Source: Candidatus Paraluminiphilus aquimaris (lineage in GTDB: Bacteria; Pseudomonadota; Gammaproteobacteria; Pseudomonadales; Halieaceae). From it: a DNA stretch of 64,000 nucleotides. How positions within the stretch are numbered: the first letter of the stretch is position 1; every line of letters starts with the position of its first letter. Where the stretch lies: NCBI RefSeq assembly GCF_026230195.1, contig NZ_CP036501.1:124001-188000 (forward strand), given 5' to 3'. The notes beneath the pieces are model-generated. The model made no database searches. It was given only the letters and a program-made list of their open reading frames with translations, and had not been told where the DNA came from. Below are positions 47,171 to 57,223 of this stretch, one piece after another. A program made the translations under genes and the position numbers.

Positions 47171-47629
47171 CTACTGCCCAAAAGCTGCAATCAAGCTGTC
47201 CAGGTCATCAGGGGCTGACAATGCTGTTATGAGACAAAGATTGGATTCAACAGAAATTGAGACTGACACCGAATACGAAAGCGTGAGGCAGTCGCACAAG
47301 AGCTTGGCTAAGGCCTTCTCTGCCTCCAGCTCCAATTGCAGCGCCTCAGTGTACAGTCGCGTGTATTCTTCGCCATCACGCCACACCACGCGCTGACGTC
47401 TAAGGGGCTGCAATATGTGCGCCACCCACGGCGCCATCGTGTGCTCCAACGTCTTCACTTCATCTGAGGTGAGTTGCCGCCCTCGCTCTGCTAACCAGGC
47501 GTAAAGCAGGGCTTGTACAACGACCAAGCCACTTGAATCCTGCAATGCAAGCAAACAATCACGTAAGGCGCGTGTCTCGTAGCGATTCAGTGCCCACGCC
47601 CAAAAGGTCTCATGCAAGCTGTCATCCAT
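47171..47629 (-). CDS. DUF2390/TIGR02444 family protein
   Basis: The function is unknown. The 152-residue protein matches from memory the TIGR02444 (DUF2390) family of gammaproteobacteria: FWAWALNRYETRALRDCLLA near the start, LQDSSGLVVVQALLYAWLAE, and a Trp/Arg-rich helix (WVAHILQPLRRQRVVW). It is alpha-helical, soluble, and has no catalytic motif that I can point to. Its ATG lies inside the 3' end of the GIY-YIG gene (8 bp overlap), so the two are probably translated together. Confidence 0.7.
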   Translation of the reverse strand: MDDSLHETFWAWALNRYETRALRDCLLALQDSSGLVVVQALLYAWLAERGRQLTSDEVKTLEHTMAPWVAHILQPLRRQRVVWRDGEEYTRLYTEALQLELEAEKALAKLLCDCLTLSYSVSVSISVESNLCLITALSAPDDLDSLIAAFGQ

Positions 47630-47894
47630 GGTTGGCCTCCAATCTTAATTTCGTGGATCGAGGACTTCTTCGCACAACATACTCACGCCGCTGAGCATGG
47701 GACCGATCGACACAGGCCTCAGACCAAACAAGACAGACAGGGCGTCGCCCACGGGTATAACCGGCGCCCCCTGCAATCTCGCCATTATGCTGGCGCAGTC
47801 TGCGAGGCAAATCTGTAGTCACCCCAGTGTAAAACGAGCCATCAGCGCAACGAACCAGATAAACGAACCATGTAGTAACATCTTCACCCGACAT
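47622..47894 (-). CDS. GIY-YIG nuclease-domain protein (YhbQ-like)
   Basis: The protein consists almost wholly of a GIY-YIG endonuclease domain. The two signature strands are [20 protein letters not shown] (VYL and YTG in place of GIY and YIG), followed by the Arg of LPRRLRQHN and the Glu/Asn region [17 protein letters not shown]. At 90 residues it matches the UPF0213/YhbQ group, some members of which cut DNA weakly. It is divergent from trxA and precedes the DUF2390 gene. Confidence 0.88.
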   Translation of the reverse strand: MSGEDVTTWFVYLVRCADGSFYTGVTTDLPRRLRQHNGEIAGGAGYTRGRRPVCLVWSEACVDRSHAQRREYVVRRSPRSTKLRLEANHG

Positions 47895-47961
47895 TCGACT
47901 CCAGCACTGTCATCCAAAGAAATTTTTTGAGAGTATATGTCGCGAAGCATTCGGAGGCACC

Positions 47962-48288
47962 ATGAGCGAAAACATTACACACGTCAGTGACGCTGACTTT
48001 CAAAACGAAGTTCTATCTTCAGACGTCCCTGTCCTCGTTGATTTTTGGGCGGAATGGTGCGGGCCCTGCAAGATGATTGCACCCGTCCTAGAAGAAATCG
48101 CCAACGAGTACGGCGACAAACTCAAAGTCTGTAAAGTCGATGTTGACGCGAACCCTGACTTACCCGGTAAATTTGGTATTCGCGGTATTCCCACACTCAT
48201 CGTATTCAAAGGCGGTAGTGCGGTGGAAACAAAGGTCGGTGCCCTCTCAAAGGCCCAACTTGCTGAGTTTGTAGACGGCTGCCTGTAA
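47962..48288 (+). CDS. trxA: Thioredoxin 1
   Basis: Thioredoxin is the general cytoplasmic disulfide reductase. The 108-residue protein has the active site WCGPCK with C33 and C36, the cis-Pro region [12 protein letters not shown], and the usual start [22 protein letters not shown] precedes the ATG. It lies upstream of rho in the same direction, a conserved trxA-rho pair in gammaproteobacteria. It also supplies electrons to ribonucleotide reductase and peroxidases encoded in this window. Confidence 0.97.
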   Translation: MSENITHVSDADFQNEVLSSDVPVLVDFWAEWCGPCKMIAPVLEEIANEYGDKLKVCKVDVDANPDLPGKFGIRGIPTLIVFKGGSAVETKVGALSKAQLAEFVDGCL

Positions 48289-48510
48289 ACCAGACTGCAT
48301 CAGTTAAAATTCCTTTCAGATTCGGTAGACGCATCGCTTAAGCGGTGCTACCTTTCGTTTGTGGGCGATCTCTTCGCCCCTACCTTCCCCAGAAACGCCA
48401 CTTTTAAAGATCAAATCTGCGTCGCTTGGGGTGTGCTCATTGGCAAATCATTTCCTTGGCCATAGCAAAAATAACCATTTACCCATTTCCCAAAGCCACA
48501 GGTAAAACCA

Positions 48511-50127
48511 GTGCAAGAAGAAGAAAACGTTAATCCCGAACTAGTCGCAGCGGTCGAATCGAATGCCACAGCTGAACCAACCGCTGAGTCTGTGACGCCG
48601 GAAGCTCCAGCCCAAAAGAGTCCAGCTCAAGAAGCCGCCGACGGCGAAGAGAAAGCTTCACGAACACTCAAGCTGAATCGATCTGCTGAGAGCGCAGCTG
48701 AGACTGCGAGCACAGATCAGGCTGCAGCTTCAGAGTCGGCAACCAACTCGGAAGCGGCCCCTGCTCAAGAAGACGGTGAGAATCAAGGCGGTGGACGTAA
48801 CCGCAGGAACCGGAATCGCCGGAACCGTCGCGAGCCACATGTTCCCTCTGAAAACCCCATGAGCCTGACCGAGCTTAAGACGAAGTCGACACAAGAATTA
48901 ATCGACATGGCGGCAGAGATGGGCATCGAGAACATGGCCCGGTCTCGCAAGCAAGACATTATTTTCTCGTTACTGAAGCGACATGCGAAGAGTGGCGAAG
49001 ATATTTTCGGTGACGGCGTACTCGAAATCCTATCGGACGGCTTTGGTTTCTTAAGATCGGCAGACAGCTCCTTCCTCGCCGGGCCCGACGATATTTACGT
49101 AAGTCCAAGTCAAATTCGCCGCTTTAATTTGCGGACCGGTGACACGGTCACGGGGATGATTAGACCCCCAAAGGACTCCGAGCGTTATTTTGCCCTGTTG
49201 AAAGTCAGCGAAGTTAACTTTGAGTCGCCCGAGACGGCGAAGGCAAAAATTCTATTTGAGAACCTCACCCCATTGTTCCCCGACGAGCGCCTGACGCTGG
49301 AAAAAGGCAATGGCTCAACAGAGGATCTAACAGGTCGAATCATCGACTTGTGCTCGCCAATTGGTAAGGGGCAACGAGGCCTGCTCGTGGCACCGCCAAA
49401 GGCGGGTAAAACAATCATGATGCAAAGTGTTGCCCAGGCGATCATCAGCAATAACCCCGAGTGCTACATCATCGTTTTGCTGATCGACGAACGTCCTGAA
49501 GAAGTAACTGAAATGCAGCGCTCCGTTGGCGCTCGAGGCGCCGAAGTGGTTGCCTCTACGTTTGACGAGCCGCCTTCACGACACGTTCAAGTGGCTGATA
49601 TGGTCATTGAGAAAGCAAAGCGCTTAGTTGAGCACAAGCGCGATGTCGTAATCTTACTCGACTCGATTACACGTCTGGCGCGCGCCTACAACACGGTCGT
49701 ACCCAGCTCAGGAAAGGTCTTAACCGGTGGTGTTGACGCGCACGCGCTCGAGCGCCCGAAGCGTTTCTTTGGTGCAGCGCGTAATATCGAGGAAGGCGGC
49801 AGCCTCTCAATTATCGCAACAGCGCTCACTGAGACCGGCTCTAAGATGGATGAAGTTATCTACGAGGAGTTCAAAGGTACCGGTAACATGGAGCTGCACC
49901 TAGATCGCAAGATCTCGGAGAAGCGTGTGTACCCCGCTATTAATATTAGACGCTCAGGCACGCGCCGCGAGGAACTCCTGACGGGAGAAGACGAATTGCA
50001 GCGTATGTGGATTTTACGAAAGCTTCTCCATGGTATGGAGGACCTCCCCGCTATTGAGTTCCTGCAAGACAAACTCCGGGACACTAAGTCCAACGATGAG
50101 TTCTTCCGCTCTATGAAGCGGAAGTAA
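48511..50127 (+). CDS. rho: Transcription termination factor Rho with N-terminal extension
   Basis: Rho is a hexameric RNA-dependent ATPase that ends transcription. The core starts at residue 117 ([20 protein letters not shown]), aligning with residue 1 of E. coli Rho. RNA-binding DGFGFLRS, Walker A in [16 protein letters not shown], and the Q/R-loop region [18 protein letters not shown] are intact. Residues 1-116 are extra: an acidic Ala/Glu/Ser stretch followed by [19 protein letters not shown] at 48511 has AGGT 7 nt upstream, whereas the ATG at 48859 has no ribosome binding site, so the extension is likely translated. Confidence 0.93.
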   Translation: MQEEENVNPELVAAVESNATAEPTAESVTPEAPAQKSPAQEAADGEEKASRTLKLNRSAESAAETASTDQAAASESATNSEAAPAQEDGENQGGGRNRRNRNRRNRREPHVPSENPMSLTELKTKSTQELIDMAAEMGIENMARSRKQDIIFSLLKRHAKSGEDIFGDGVLEILSDGFGFLRSADSSFLAGPDDIYVSPSQIRRFNLRTGDTVTGMIRPPKDSERYFALLKVSEVNFESPETAKAKILFENLTPLFPDERLTLEKGNGSTEDLTGRIIDLCSPIGKGQRGLLVAPPKAGKTIMMQSVAQAIISNNPECYIIVLLIDERPEEVTEMQRSVGARGAEVVASTFDEPPSRHVQVADMVIEKAKRLVEHKRDVVILLDSITRLARAYNTVVPSSGKVLTGGVDAHALERPKRFFGAARNIEEGGSLSIIATALTETGSKMDEVIYEEFKGTGNMELHLDRKISEKRVYPAINIRRSGTRREELLTGEDELQRMWILRKLLHGMEDLPAIEFLQDKLRDTKSNDEFFRSMKRK

Positions 50128-50133
50128 GTAGAG

Positions 50134-50154
50134 GGCGCCGTAAGGCGCCTTTTT
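50134..50154 (+). terminator. Rho-independent terminator after rho
   Basis: GGCGCC (50134-50139) and GGCGCC (50144-50149) form a 6 bp stem with a GTAA loop, followed by five T. It begins 7 bp after the rho stop codon. Confidence 0.85.
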
Positions 50155-50256
50155 GCTTTCTAAGCCCACCTTATTGCATGGCAGTTTTACGACGCCGCAT
50201 CCACAGCCGTCTCTACTGTGTCATGCTAGGTACCGAAGGATATGTGAGATAACACT

Positions 50257-51756
50257 ATGAAGTTTCGGGACCTCCGAGAGTTTCTTTCCATGCTGGAAGC
50301 CAGCGGTGATCTGGTGCGCATCAAAGAAGAAATTGACCCTAATCTGGAAATGACAGAAATAGCGGATCGCACCTTGCGAGGTGGTGGTCCTGCCCTGCTC
50401 TTTGAGAACCCCAAGGGTTACGACATGCCACTTCTCGCCAATCTATTTGGGACAGAGAAACGAGTGGCACAAGGAATGGGCGCAGACTCCATTGAAGCCC
50501 TCAGAGAAATCGGTGAGCTACTGGCCTATTTACGCCAACCCGATCCGCCGAAGGGAATGCGCGACCTAATTGACAAAGCGCCGCTGCTAAAGAAAGTTTT
50601 GAATATGGGGCCCAAGACAATCAGTCGCCCGCCCTGCCAAGACGTCGTTATCGACACAGACGCCATCGATCTAAACAAACTACCGATTCAAACTTGCTGG
50701 CCGGGCGATGTTGGTCCGCTGGTTACTTGGCCACTCGTTATCACGCGCGGACCCGAGAAACCACGCATGAACCTTGGCATTTACCGCATGCAACTGATTG
50801 GTCGCAACAAATTGATCATGCGCTGGCTGTCGCATCGAGGTGGTGCGCTTGATTTCAGAGACTGGTGTCTTAAGCGACCGGGCGAGCCTTATCCGGTTGC
50901 CATTGCGCTTGGTGCTGACCCTGCGACAACACTTGGCGCGGTAACGCCCGTTCCAGATGCGCTCTCCGAATATGCCTTCGCCGGCTTACTTCGCGGTGGC
51001 AAGACCGAGCTCGCAAATTGCCTGACGCAGCGTTGTAAAGATAACGAACTGCTCGTTCCCGCTAATTCTGAGATTATCTTAGAAGGCTACATTGACCCCG
51101 AGGAAATGGCTGACGAAGGCCCCTTTGGCGATCACACCGGTTATTACAACGAGGTAGAGAGCTTCCCTGTATTTACCGTAGAAAAAATGACAACACGGAA
51201 GAACCCCATATATCACAGCACCTACACTGGGCGTCCACCGGATGAGCCCGCGATCCTTGGCGTCGCGCTCAATGAGGTGTTTGTCCCATTACTACAAAAA
51301 CAGTTCCCTGAGATTGTCGATTTTTATCTGCCACCCGAGGGCTGCTCATACCGAATGGCGGTTGTAAGCATGCGCAAAGAATATCCGGGACATGCTAAAC
51401 GGGTGATGCTCGGCATATGGTCATTTTTGCGGCAGTTTATGTACACCAAGTTCATCATCGTCACCGATGAGGACGTCGATGTGCGCAACTGGGAAGACGT
51501 GGTTTGGGCGATGACGACGCGTATGGACCCACGCCGCGATTCCGTCTTTATCGACAATACACCCATTGATTACCTAGATTTTGCATCGCCCGTTGCCGGA
51601 CTGGGCTCAAAAGTGGGCATGGATGCAACCAACAAATGGGAAGGTGAGACCGACCGTGAGTGGGGTAGCTCGATTCAAATGAGCGACGAGGTGAAAGCAA
51701 AAGTCGATGACTTGTGGGACTCCTTAGGCATTACGCTACCGGGTCGTCGAAAATAA
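50257..51756 (+). CDS. ubiD: 4-hydroxy-3-polyprenylbenzoate decarboxylase
   Basis: UbiD removes the carboxyl group of polyprenyl-hydroxybenzoate in ubiquinone synthesis and needs prenylated FMN made by UbiX. The 499-residue protein starts [20 protein letters not shown] and has the family blocks [20 protein letters not shown], the catalytic E(x)5D-type region [20 protein letters not shown], and [20 protein letters not shown]. It converges on hemY. Length and sequence are typical. Confidence 0.96.
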   Translation: MKFRDLREFLSMLEASGDLVRIKEEIDPNLEMTEIADRTLRGGGPALLFENPKGYDMPLLANLFGTEKRVAQGMGADSIEALREIGELLAYLRQPDPPKGMRDLIDKAPLLKKVLNMGPKTISRPPCQDVVIDTDAIDLNKLPIQTCWPGDVGPLVTWPLVITRGPEKPRMNLGIYRMQLIGRNKLIMRWLSHRGGALDFRDWCLKRPGEPYPVAIALGADPATTLGAVTPVPDALSEYAFAGLLRGGKTELANCLTQRCKDNELLVPANSEIILEGYIDPEEMADEGPFGDHTGYYNEVESFPVFTVEKMTTRKNPIYHSTYTGRPPDEPAILGVALNEVFVPLLQKQFPEIVDFYLPPEGCSYRMAVVSMRKEYPGHAKRVMLGIWSFLRQFMYTKFIIVTDEDVDVRNWEDVVWAMTTRMDPRRDSVFIDNTPIDYLDFASPVAGLGSKVGMDATNKWEGETDREWGSSIQMSDEVKAKVDDLWDSLGITLPGRRK

Positions 51757-51798
51757 GGCCCGCTGGCTTAAGATCAAAAGCCGTCGCCCTCGAGTCGC

Positions 51799-52611
51799 TT
51801 AAGCCCCACGCCGAAGTCTGCGAGCACCTAATGCCGTAATTAAGTGCTCCGACGCCTGCTTCTTATGCGCGTCGATTAACAGGTTATCGCCCGCGTCACC
51901 GGCTAGCGCATGAGCCTTCAGTAGCGTAAGCGCCAAGGACGCGGCCCCTCTGTCGTCAGTGGCTGCAATATTCGTAAGACGCTCCGCCAGTTGTTCTGCA
52001 CTATTGGGCTGGTGAACGGCAAGGACGCCGTTCAAGGCATCGTACCAAGAGGCCCCGGCCGTCTCTAAAAGCACCACATCGACATCCTTTGTTGCACCCA
52101 GCTGATAAAGCCGCGAGACGTATTCAACCCTTAAGGCCTCATCAGCCTTGTCTGAGACCGCAACGCTGCTCCATACCTTGTTAAGTTGGCTGGGCTTTTG
52201 GCTCGCACGAATTTGCCGCACCAAAAGCCAGTGTCTTAACTGCTTGGTGCGCGACTCAGACTGCCAAGATGACTTCTCCAACTTACCCGCTTTACCTAAC
52301 AGGCCTGCCGTATTTTCACTCAAAACATCGTCGAGGCTGGAGTGGATGAGTTCCAGATTCTGCTCCTCTTTGCGCCTGCCCAGCCAACGGCCAAACCCAG
52401 GGACAACTCCCAGTATGATCCTCACTAATTGTCCAACGAGACGTAAGAGAATCAATAGCCCTACAACAGCAAGGAACAAAGCCACCAAGCTTGTCTCAAG
52501 GCGGTAGCCACCCACTTGAAGCAACACATAACCTGGGTCCCGGGATACAAAAGACGCAAGCGCAACGCCCACGATTAACCCCGTGGCGATCAGCCACAAC
52601 CACCGCTTCAT
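51799..52611 (-). CDS. hemY: HemY-family protein, shortened
   Basis: HemY is an inner-membrane protein of unknown mechanism encoded with the haem genes. This one has the family N-terminus: two membrane spans (WLWLIATGLIVGVALASFVS and SLVALFLAVVGLLILLRLVG) flanking DPGYVLLQVGGYRLETSL. It is only 270 residues, against about 400 in E. coli, so much of the TPR-rich cytoplasmic or periplasmic part is missing or reduced. Its start overlaps the hemX stop by 4 bp. It is the last gene of the hemCDXY operon. Confidence 0.82.
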   Translation of the reverse strand: MKRWLWLIATGLIVGVALASFVSRDPGYVLLQVGGYRLETSLVALFLAVVGLLILLRLVGQLVRIILGVVPGFGRWLGRRKEEQNLELIHSSLDDVLSENTAGLLGKAGKLEKSSWQSESRTKQLRHWLLVRQIRASQKPSQLNKVWSSVAVSDKADEALRVEYVSRLYQLGATKDVDVVLLETAGASWYDALNGVLAVHQPNSAEQLAERLTNIAATDDRGAASLALTLLKAHALAGDAGDNLLIDAHKKQASEHLITALGARRLRRGA

Positions 52612-53780
52612 TCGGGAACGCTCGCTGGCGCGTTATCGCCGAAATCAGTGCTAAAGAGCGCACTCGAATTTGTCGTGTCGGCACCATCAACGCGCTCGTT
52701 ATTGATCACCCTGAGTGTCTCAAGTTCTGGCAATTCCAGCCTCAAAGACAGTGAGCTCAGAGCTGCTAACTCGTCGATAACGGCAACCACAGCGGGATCA
52801 TCATTTGACGACAGAAGTTCTACCAGAATCACTTCGGCTCGCGCTAGGGAGTCTGCAAAGCTCACTGAATCTCTGATGAGCAAGGCCACTCGCGCCTGTT
52901 CAAGGTTGAGCTTTATGGAAAGGGCCGCAAAACGAGACCAATCCGAGGTGCTCGGCTTTTGCTGGGGCGATTCAAGCTCAGTGATAACAAAGTACGAAGC
53001 GAGCGTGTCAATCGCCTGCTCCCAGAGGGTCAGCGATACGCTTGTGTCGGCCGAAGTCTCGTCAGCATCGATAGGTGAAATAGCGTCCGATTCGGTCTCG
53101 CGGACCGAGGGGTCAAGGGCGCTTAAATCCAAGGTTAGAATTTGTCTATCCAGCGCTGACAGACGCCCCATCAATCCCACCATATCGAGCTTTTCAACCG
53201 CCCTTAACTGCGTTCGATCAAATGCAATGGCCGATCGAATAGCGCCCACATCGTCACCAGAATCGCTCTTTAGCAAACTGTCTGCTTGAGACAGCAGCGT
53301 CAAGGCACCACGCACATCCCCCGCGAACCGTAAGCGCTGACCTGAGAGGCGAATATTGAAAGTGGCCTCAGCACGCCTCCAAGTACTCTGATCGATTTTC
53401 GACATTCGATAGAGAAGATGATTCGCCTCATTAAGCTTACCTGCTGCACGCTGCTCAATATCGCGAATGGAATCCAGCTCTGCCGAGAGCCTCGTGGTGG
53501 CCGACTGTAAAGCCGCGGACGTGGCGTTTTCGCTCATCTTAATTTTAGTGTCGATAAGCGCCGTTAAATCGTTGGCTAAGGACTGATCTGCCTTTGCCAG
53601 GGAAGCGAGGTTTTGCTCCACCTCCGCTTGTTTAGCTTGGAAGGCTGCCACCTCCGGCCATACATAGATGTAACCCGCCGCACCACTGCCAATCAGTACA
53701 AGTAAAACCAGTAAGCGAACTAACCTACTCACCAATGATGGCGCTGGAGCTGGTTTATTGCGGGCGGTTTGCTCGCTCAT
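52608..53780 (-). CDS. hemX: HemX-family membrane protein
   Basis: HemX is named as a uroporphyrinogen III methyltransferase, but this family lacks the methyltransferase domain and its role is unclear. The 390-residue protein has a short cytoplasmic N-terminus, one span (LVRLLVLLVLIGSGAAGYIY), a long coiled-coil (about residues 48-135, Ala/Gln/Glu-rich), then a helical domain with the family stretch TFNIRLSGQRLRFAGDVRGA. It lies between hemD and hemY as in Pseudomonas. Confidence 0.85.
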   Translation of the reverse strand: MSEQTARNKPAPAPSLVSRLVRLLVLLVLIGSGAAGYIYVWPEVAAFQAKQAEVEQNLASLAKADQSLANDLTALIDTKIKMSENATSAALQSATTRLSAELDSIRDIEQRAAGKLNEANHLLYRMSKIDQSTWRRAEATFNIRLSGQRLRFAGDVRGALTLLSQADSLLKSDSGDDVGAIRSAIAFDRTQLRAVEKLDMVGLMGRLSALDRQILTLDLSALDPSVRETESDAISPIDADETSADTSVSLTLWEQAIDTLASYFVITELESPQQKPSTSDWSRFAALSIKLNLEQARVALLIRDSVSFADSLARAEVILVELLSSNDDPAVVAVIDELAALSSLSLRLELPELETLRVINNERVDGADTTNSSALFSTDFGDNAPASVPE

Positions 53781-53805
53781 GAAAATGTCCCTTTAAAAAC
53801 ATGAC

Positions 53806-54546
53806 TTAGGACAGTGTAGACAATACCTCGAGTAACGCATCATCACTGGCCCCTGCCGCTACTATACGCGATTGCCAGCCCAGCTCTCGAGCCTGACTTT
53901 CAACGCGACCTGAAGGCAGTATGACCGTATGCTTCTCATGCGCGCTTACCCCATAAAGCGCGCAAAGTTCCTCGAGGCGCGAAAGCGTTTCACCGCTGGC
54001 AATATGAATATACCTTGGCTCTTGGCTTTCCAGCGCCTGCAAAACTGTACTCTGTGAGACGGATGGCCACACCCGCCGATAGCAATTCACCTCCACGACA
54101 GACAAGCCCTGTTCGTTAAGGGACGTACTTAGCAAGTCGCGCCCCCCTTCTCCCTTTATTAAGGCAATGCGATTAGGTAACTGCGATGAATCACTCTGTG
54201 TTGAGGCAAGCAGCTCGAGTAGCCCTTCGGAATCCTCGCGATCTGGACTGCTAGCGTCTATGCCTTGGTCAGCGAGCTGTTCTCGGGTCTTTCTCCCAAC
54301 GGCCAGTACCTTGGTTGATGCCCTTTGGCACGCGCTCAGAACAAAACTGAGCCCGTGAGTCACAGCATTTGCTGATGTAAAGATGAAGACAGTGCTGTGC
54401 TCGAGCTCAGCTTCAACTGCAGACGCTATCGCCAACGGCTCTATCTTGAGTAATGGCAAGGCGGTGGCCGCGAAGCCCCTCTCTAAGAGGAGATCTAGTA
54501 GCCGTTTCGCATCAGGCTCGGCGCGTGTCAGAACTACATGGGTCAC
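53806..54546 (-). CDS. hemD: Uroporphyrinogen-III synthase
   Basis: HemD closes hydroxymethylbilane with inversion of ring D to give uroporphyrinogen III. The family is poorly conserved; this 246-residue protein fits by its start ([20 protein letters not shown]), the strands [17 protein letters not shown] and [17 protein letters not shown], and the conserved Tyr in [12 protein letters not shown]. Position settles it: its start overlaps the hemC stop by 4 bp, and hemX follows. Confidence 0.93.
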   Translation of the reverse strand: MTHVVLTRAEPDAKRLLDLLLERGFAATALPLLKIEPLAIASAVEAELEHSTVFIFTSANAVTHGLSFVLSACQRASTKVLAVGRKTREQLADQGIDASSPDREDSEGLLELLASTQSDSSQLPNRIALIKGEGGRDLLSTSLNEQGLSVVEVNCYRRVWPSVSQSTVLQALESQEPRYIHIASGETLSRLEELCALYGVSAHEKHTVILPSGRVESQARELGWQSRIVAAGASDDALLEVLSTLS

Positions 54547-55451
54547 GATCTTGCTGCGGTAAGGATCTCTGCTGCGCCCATGTTCAGAAGCGATTCAGCC
54601 ACTTCTAACCCCAATGCTTCTGGCTCCGTACCGCGCGCTTCTGCAGCGATAACGTTTGTACCATCGGGGGAACCGACGCGCGCGCGAAGCCACAGGCTAT
54701 CGCCCTCAGTTACCGCAAAGCTGGCAATCGGCACGTCACAGCCTCCGTTCAACTTACGAACCACGGTTCGCTCAGCGATAACGCGCCGCGCTGTCTCGTT
54801 GTGCGCTAGCGGCGCAAGCAACTCAGCCACCCTCGAGTCCGAGGAACGGTACTCGATCCCAACAGCGCCCTGACCCCCAGCCGGGAGCAGGAAATCCTCA
54901 TCGATTGCAGCGCCAATGCGCTCATCAAAGCCCAGTCGCTTAAGTCCCGCACAGGCCAAGATGATCGCATCGAACTCGCCGGCGTCGAGTTTGGCGAGCC
55001 GCGTATTGACGTTGCCTCTCAGGAAGCCAATATCGAGATCCGGGCGTCGCTGCATTACCTGACATGAACGGCGCAGACTCGAAGTGCCTAACTTCGCGCC
55101 ATGCGGGAGCGCATCGAAACTATCAACACCAACCAGCGCATCGCGCGGATCCTCACGCTCGCAAATAACGCCCAGTGTTAGACCAGGTGGGAGCTCCATG
55201 GGAACATCTTTCATTGAGTGAACGGCAATATCGGCTCGCTCGTCCATCAAGGCTGTCTCCAACTCTTTAACGAACAGGCCTTTACCACCCACCTTATAAA
55301 GTGGCTTATCGAGCAGCTGATCGCCTCGTGACGTCATTCCCAAAAGCTTTACGTCGATACCGGGATGGTGACGCTTTAACTCTGCCTCAACAAAGTGCGC
55401 CTGCCATAGCGCGAGTGGACTTTCGCGCGTCGCGATCGTAATTGAGTTCAT
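54543..55451 (-). CDS. hemC: Hydroxymethylbilane synthase (porphobilinogen deaminase)
   Basis: HemC joins four porphobilinogens into hydroxymethylbilane using a dipyrromethane cofactor. The 302-residue protein shows [50 protein letters not shown] (substrate-binding Arg), and the cofactor Cys in [14 protein letters not shown]. It is the first gene of the haem operon and is divergent from argH, with 111 bp between their start codons. Confidence 0.97.
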   Translation of the reverse strand: MNSITIATRESPLALWQAHFVEAELKRHHPGIDVKLLGMTSRGDQLLDKPLYKVGGKGLFVKELETALMDERADIAVHSMKDVPMELPPGLTLGVICEREDPRDALVGVDSFDALPHGAKLGTSSLRRSCQVMQRRPDLDIGFLRGNVNTRLAKLDAGEFDAIILACAGLKRLGFDERIGAAIDEDFLLPAGGQGAVGIEYRSSDSRVAELLAPLAHNETARRVIAERTVVRKLNGGCDVPIASFAVTEGDSLWLRARVGSPDGTNVIAAEARGTEPEALGLEVAESLLNMGAAEILTAARS

Positions 55452-55562
55452 GCATCCCCCTGATGTTTTTATTTGCTGCTTTTGTTTTCAGCGTAACGCT
55501 TACACAAGCTGTCACCTGTACCTGATACAATAGCATTGTGTAAATTACGAGAAGTTTATCGC

Positions 55563-56966
55563 GTGTCCAGTTCTTTAGACAGTCATACTAGCCAAACTTG
55601 GGGCGGCAGATTCAGCGAGGCAACCGATGCCTTCGTGCAGGAATTTACCGCCTCGTATTCGTTTGATCACATTCTTGCGCACTACGACATACAAGGATCA
55701 CGTGCGCATGCCGACATGTTAGCGGCCAGCGGCATTTTGAGCAGCGATGATCTGAAGGACATTCACCGAGGTCTCGATCAAGTGCTCACCGAGATCGACG
55801 CCGGTGAATTCCATTGGCAGGTAGCACTTGAAGATGTGCACATGAACATCGAGGCTCGACTCACTGAGATCATCGGTGATGCGGGCAAGCGGCTTCATAC
55901 TGGGCGATCGCGTAACGATCAAGTTGCAACGGATATTCGACTGTATCTTCGTGCGGCAATTAACAGTATCCAAGGACAGCTGCGGCGTCTCAGAGCGGGA
56001 TTAATTGATCAGGCTGAGACATATGCCGATACCGTTATGCCGGGCTTTACACACCTGCAGGTTGCTCAGCCCGTGACATTTGGCCACCACTTACTGGCGT
56101 GGAATGAGATGCTCGCGCGTGATGATGGACGGCTTACCGACTGCGCCGAACGCATGAATCAGTGTCCCCTAGGGGCCGCCGCGTTAGCGGGCACTTCTTA
56201 CCCGATTAATCGACAGATGACCGCAGAGGCACTGGGCTTTACTGCGCCCACTGAAAATTCGCTGGACTCAGTCAGTGACAGAGACTTTGCGATCGAGTTC
56301 ACCGCCGCCGCCGCTATCACCATGATGCACCTGTCGCGCATGGCTGAGGAGATGATTATTTGGACGAGTGCTCAATTCGCATTCGTCGATTTACCTGATC
56401 GCTTTTGCACCGGCTCCTCGATCATGCCTCAGAAGAAAAATCCTGATGTCCCAGAGTTAATTCGGGGGAAAGCTGGGCGAGTACAAGGTCATTTGGTCGC
56501 TTTAATTACGCTCATGAAAGGCCAACCACTCGCCTACAACAAGGACAACCAGGAAGACAAAGAACCGCTCTTTGATGCAGTAAAAACGCTTCACGATTCC
56601 CTGTTGGCGTTTGCCGACCTCGTGCCAGCAATGAAAGCCAAACCCGATTCAATGCGTCGTGCCGCCAGTTTGGGGCACCCGACGGCTACCGACCTCGCTG
56701 ATTATCTTGTGCGCAAGGGCGTCGCTTTCCGAGACGCACACGAAATAGTGGGAACGGCTGTCGGAATGGCTGAAACACAGGGCAAAGATGTTGGTGAGCT
56801 GTCATTGGAAGAGCTGCAATCGCTCAGCGGTCTTATCGAGAGCGATGTATTTGAGGTGCTGACGCTTGAGGGCTCGGTGGCTGCTCGAGATCACATAGGG
56901 GGAACCGCGCCACGTCAGGTACGCGCCGCGGCTGAACGCGCTCGGGCAAAGCTGAGCGCGGTGTAG
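55563..56966 (+). CDS. argH: Argininosuccinate lyase
   Basis: ArgH splits argininosuccinate into arginine and fumarate, the last step of arginine synthesis, completing argD and argF elsewhere in the window. The lyase signature is [37 protein letters not shown] opens the protein. The frame extends to a TTG at 55536, but GTG at 55563 ([17 protein letters not shown]) with GAGAAG 8 nt upstream is preferred, giving 467 residues. It is divergent from hemC. The gap after it carries a tandem repeat. Confidence 0.95.
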   Translation: MSSSLDSHTSQTWGGRFSEATDAFVQEFTASYSFDHILAHYDIQGSRAHADMLAASGILSSDDLKDIHRGLDQVLTEIDAGEFHWQVALEDVHMNIEARLTEIIGDAGKRLHTGRSRNDQVATDIRLYLRAAINSIQGQLRRLRAGLIDQAETYADTVMPGFTHLQVAQPVTFGHHLLAWNEMLARDDGRLTDCAERMNQCPLGAAALAGTSYPINRQMTAEALGFTAPTENSLDSVSDRDFAIEFTAAAAITMMHLSRMAEEMIIWTSAQFAFVDLPDRFCTGSSIMPQKKNPDVPELIRGKAGRVQGHLVALITLMKGQPLAYNKDNQEDKEPLFDAVKTLHDSLLAFADLVPAMKAKPDSMRRAASLGHPTATDLADYLVRKGVAFRDAHEIVGTAVGMAETQGKDVGELSLEELQSLSGLIESDVFEVLTLEGSVAARDHIGGTAPRQVRAAAERARAKLSAV

Positions 56967-57139
56967 CCTGCGCTTTTTGGATAATCTCAAAGAATGGATT
57001 GTCCATTGCGGGTCGCCGGTGCTGCCATGACAAGTTGCGACCCTCACCGCTTCAGCTTTCAGCACAATTGAGCCGCTACTCTTACAGCGTCCGCATGGAC
57101 ATCATTTCGGGTCTTCCGCTGAGGCCAGTTAATATGAGG

Positions 57140-57223
57140 GTAAGCCCAGGGTCTGAAAAAACGGCCTAGGGCCTAAACTGGCCGACCTAGGTGCTTAAAA
57201 TGACCGACCTAGGGTCTAAAATG
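57140..57223. repeat. Four degenerate tandem units of about 21 bp with a CCTAGG core
   Basis: Units lie at 57140-57159, 57160-57180, 57181-57202 and 57203-57223. Units 2 to 4 carry CCTAGG; the first has CCCAGG in its place. On the minus strand each has a T-rich start (CATTTTA or close), then the core. Units 3 and 4 share ACCGACCTAGG-type sequence. Unit 4 includes the stop codon and last residues of the DUF3187 gene. The period of 20-22 bp is close to two DNA turns. Confidence 0.7.

Noticed and set aside
52648-53289. 213-residue plus-strand open frame
   Set aside because: Antisense to hemX, Ser-rich, no family resemblance.
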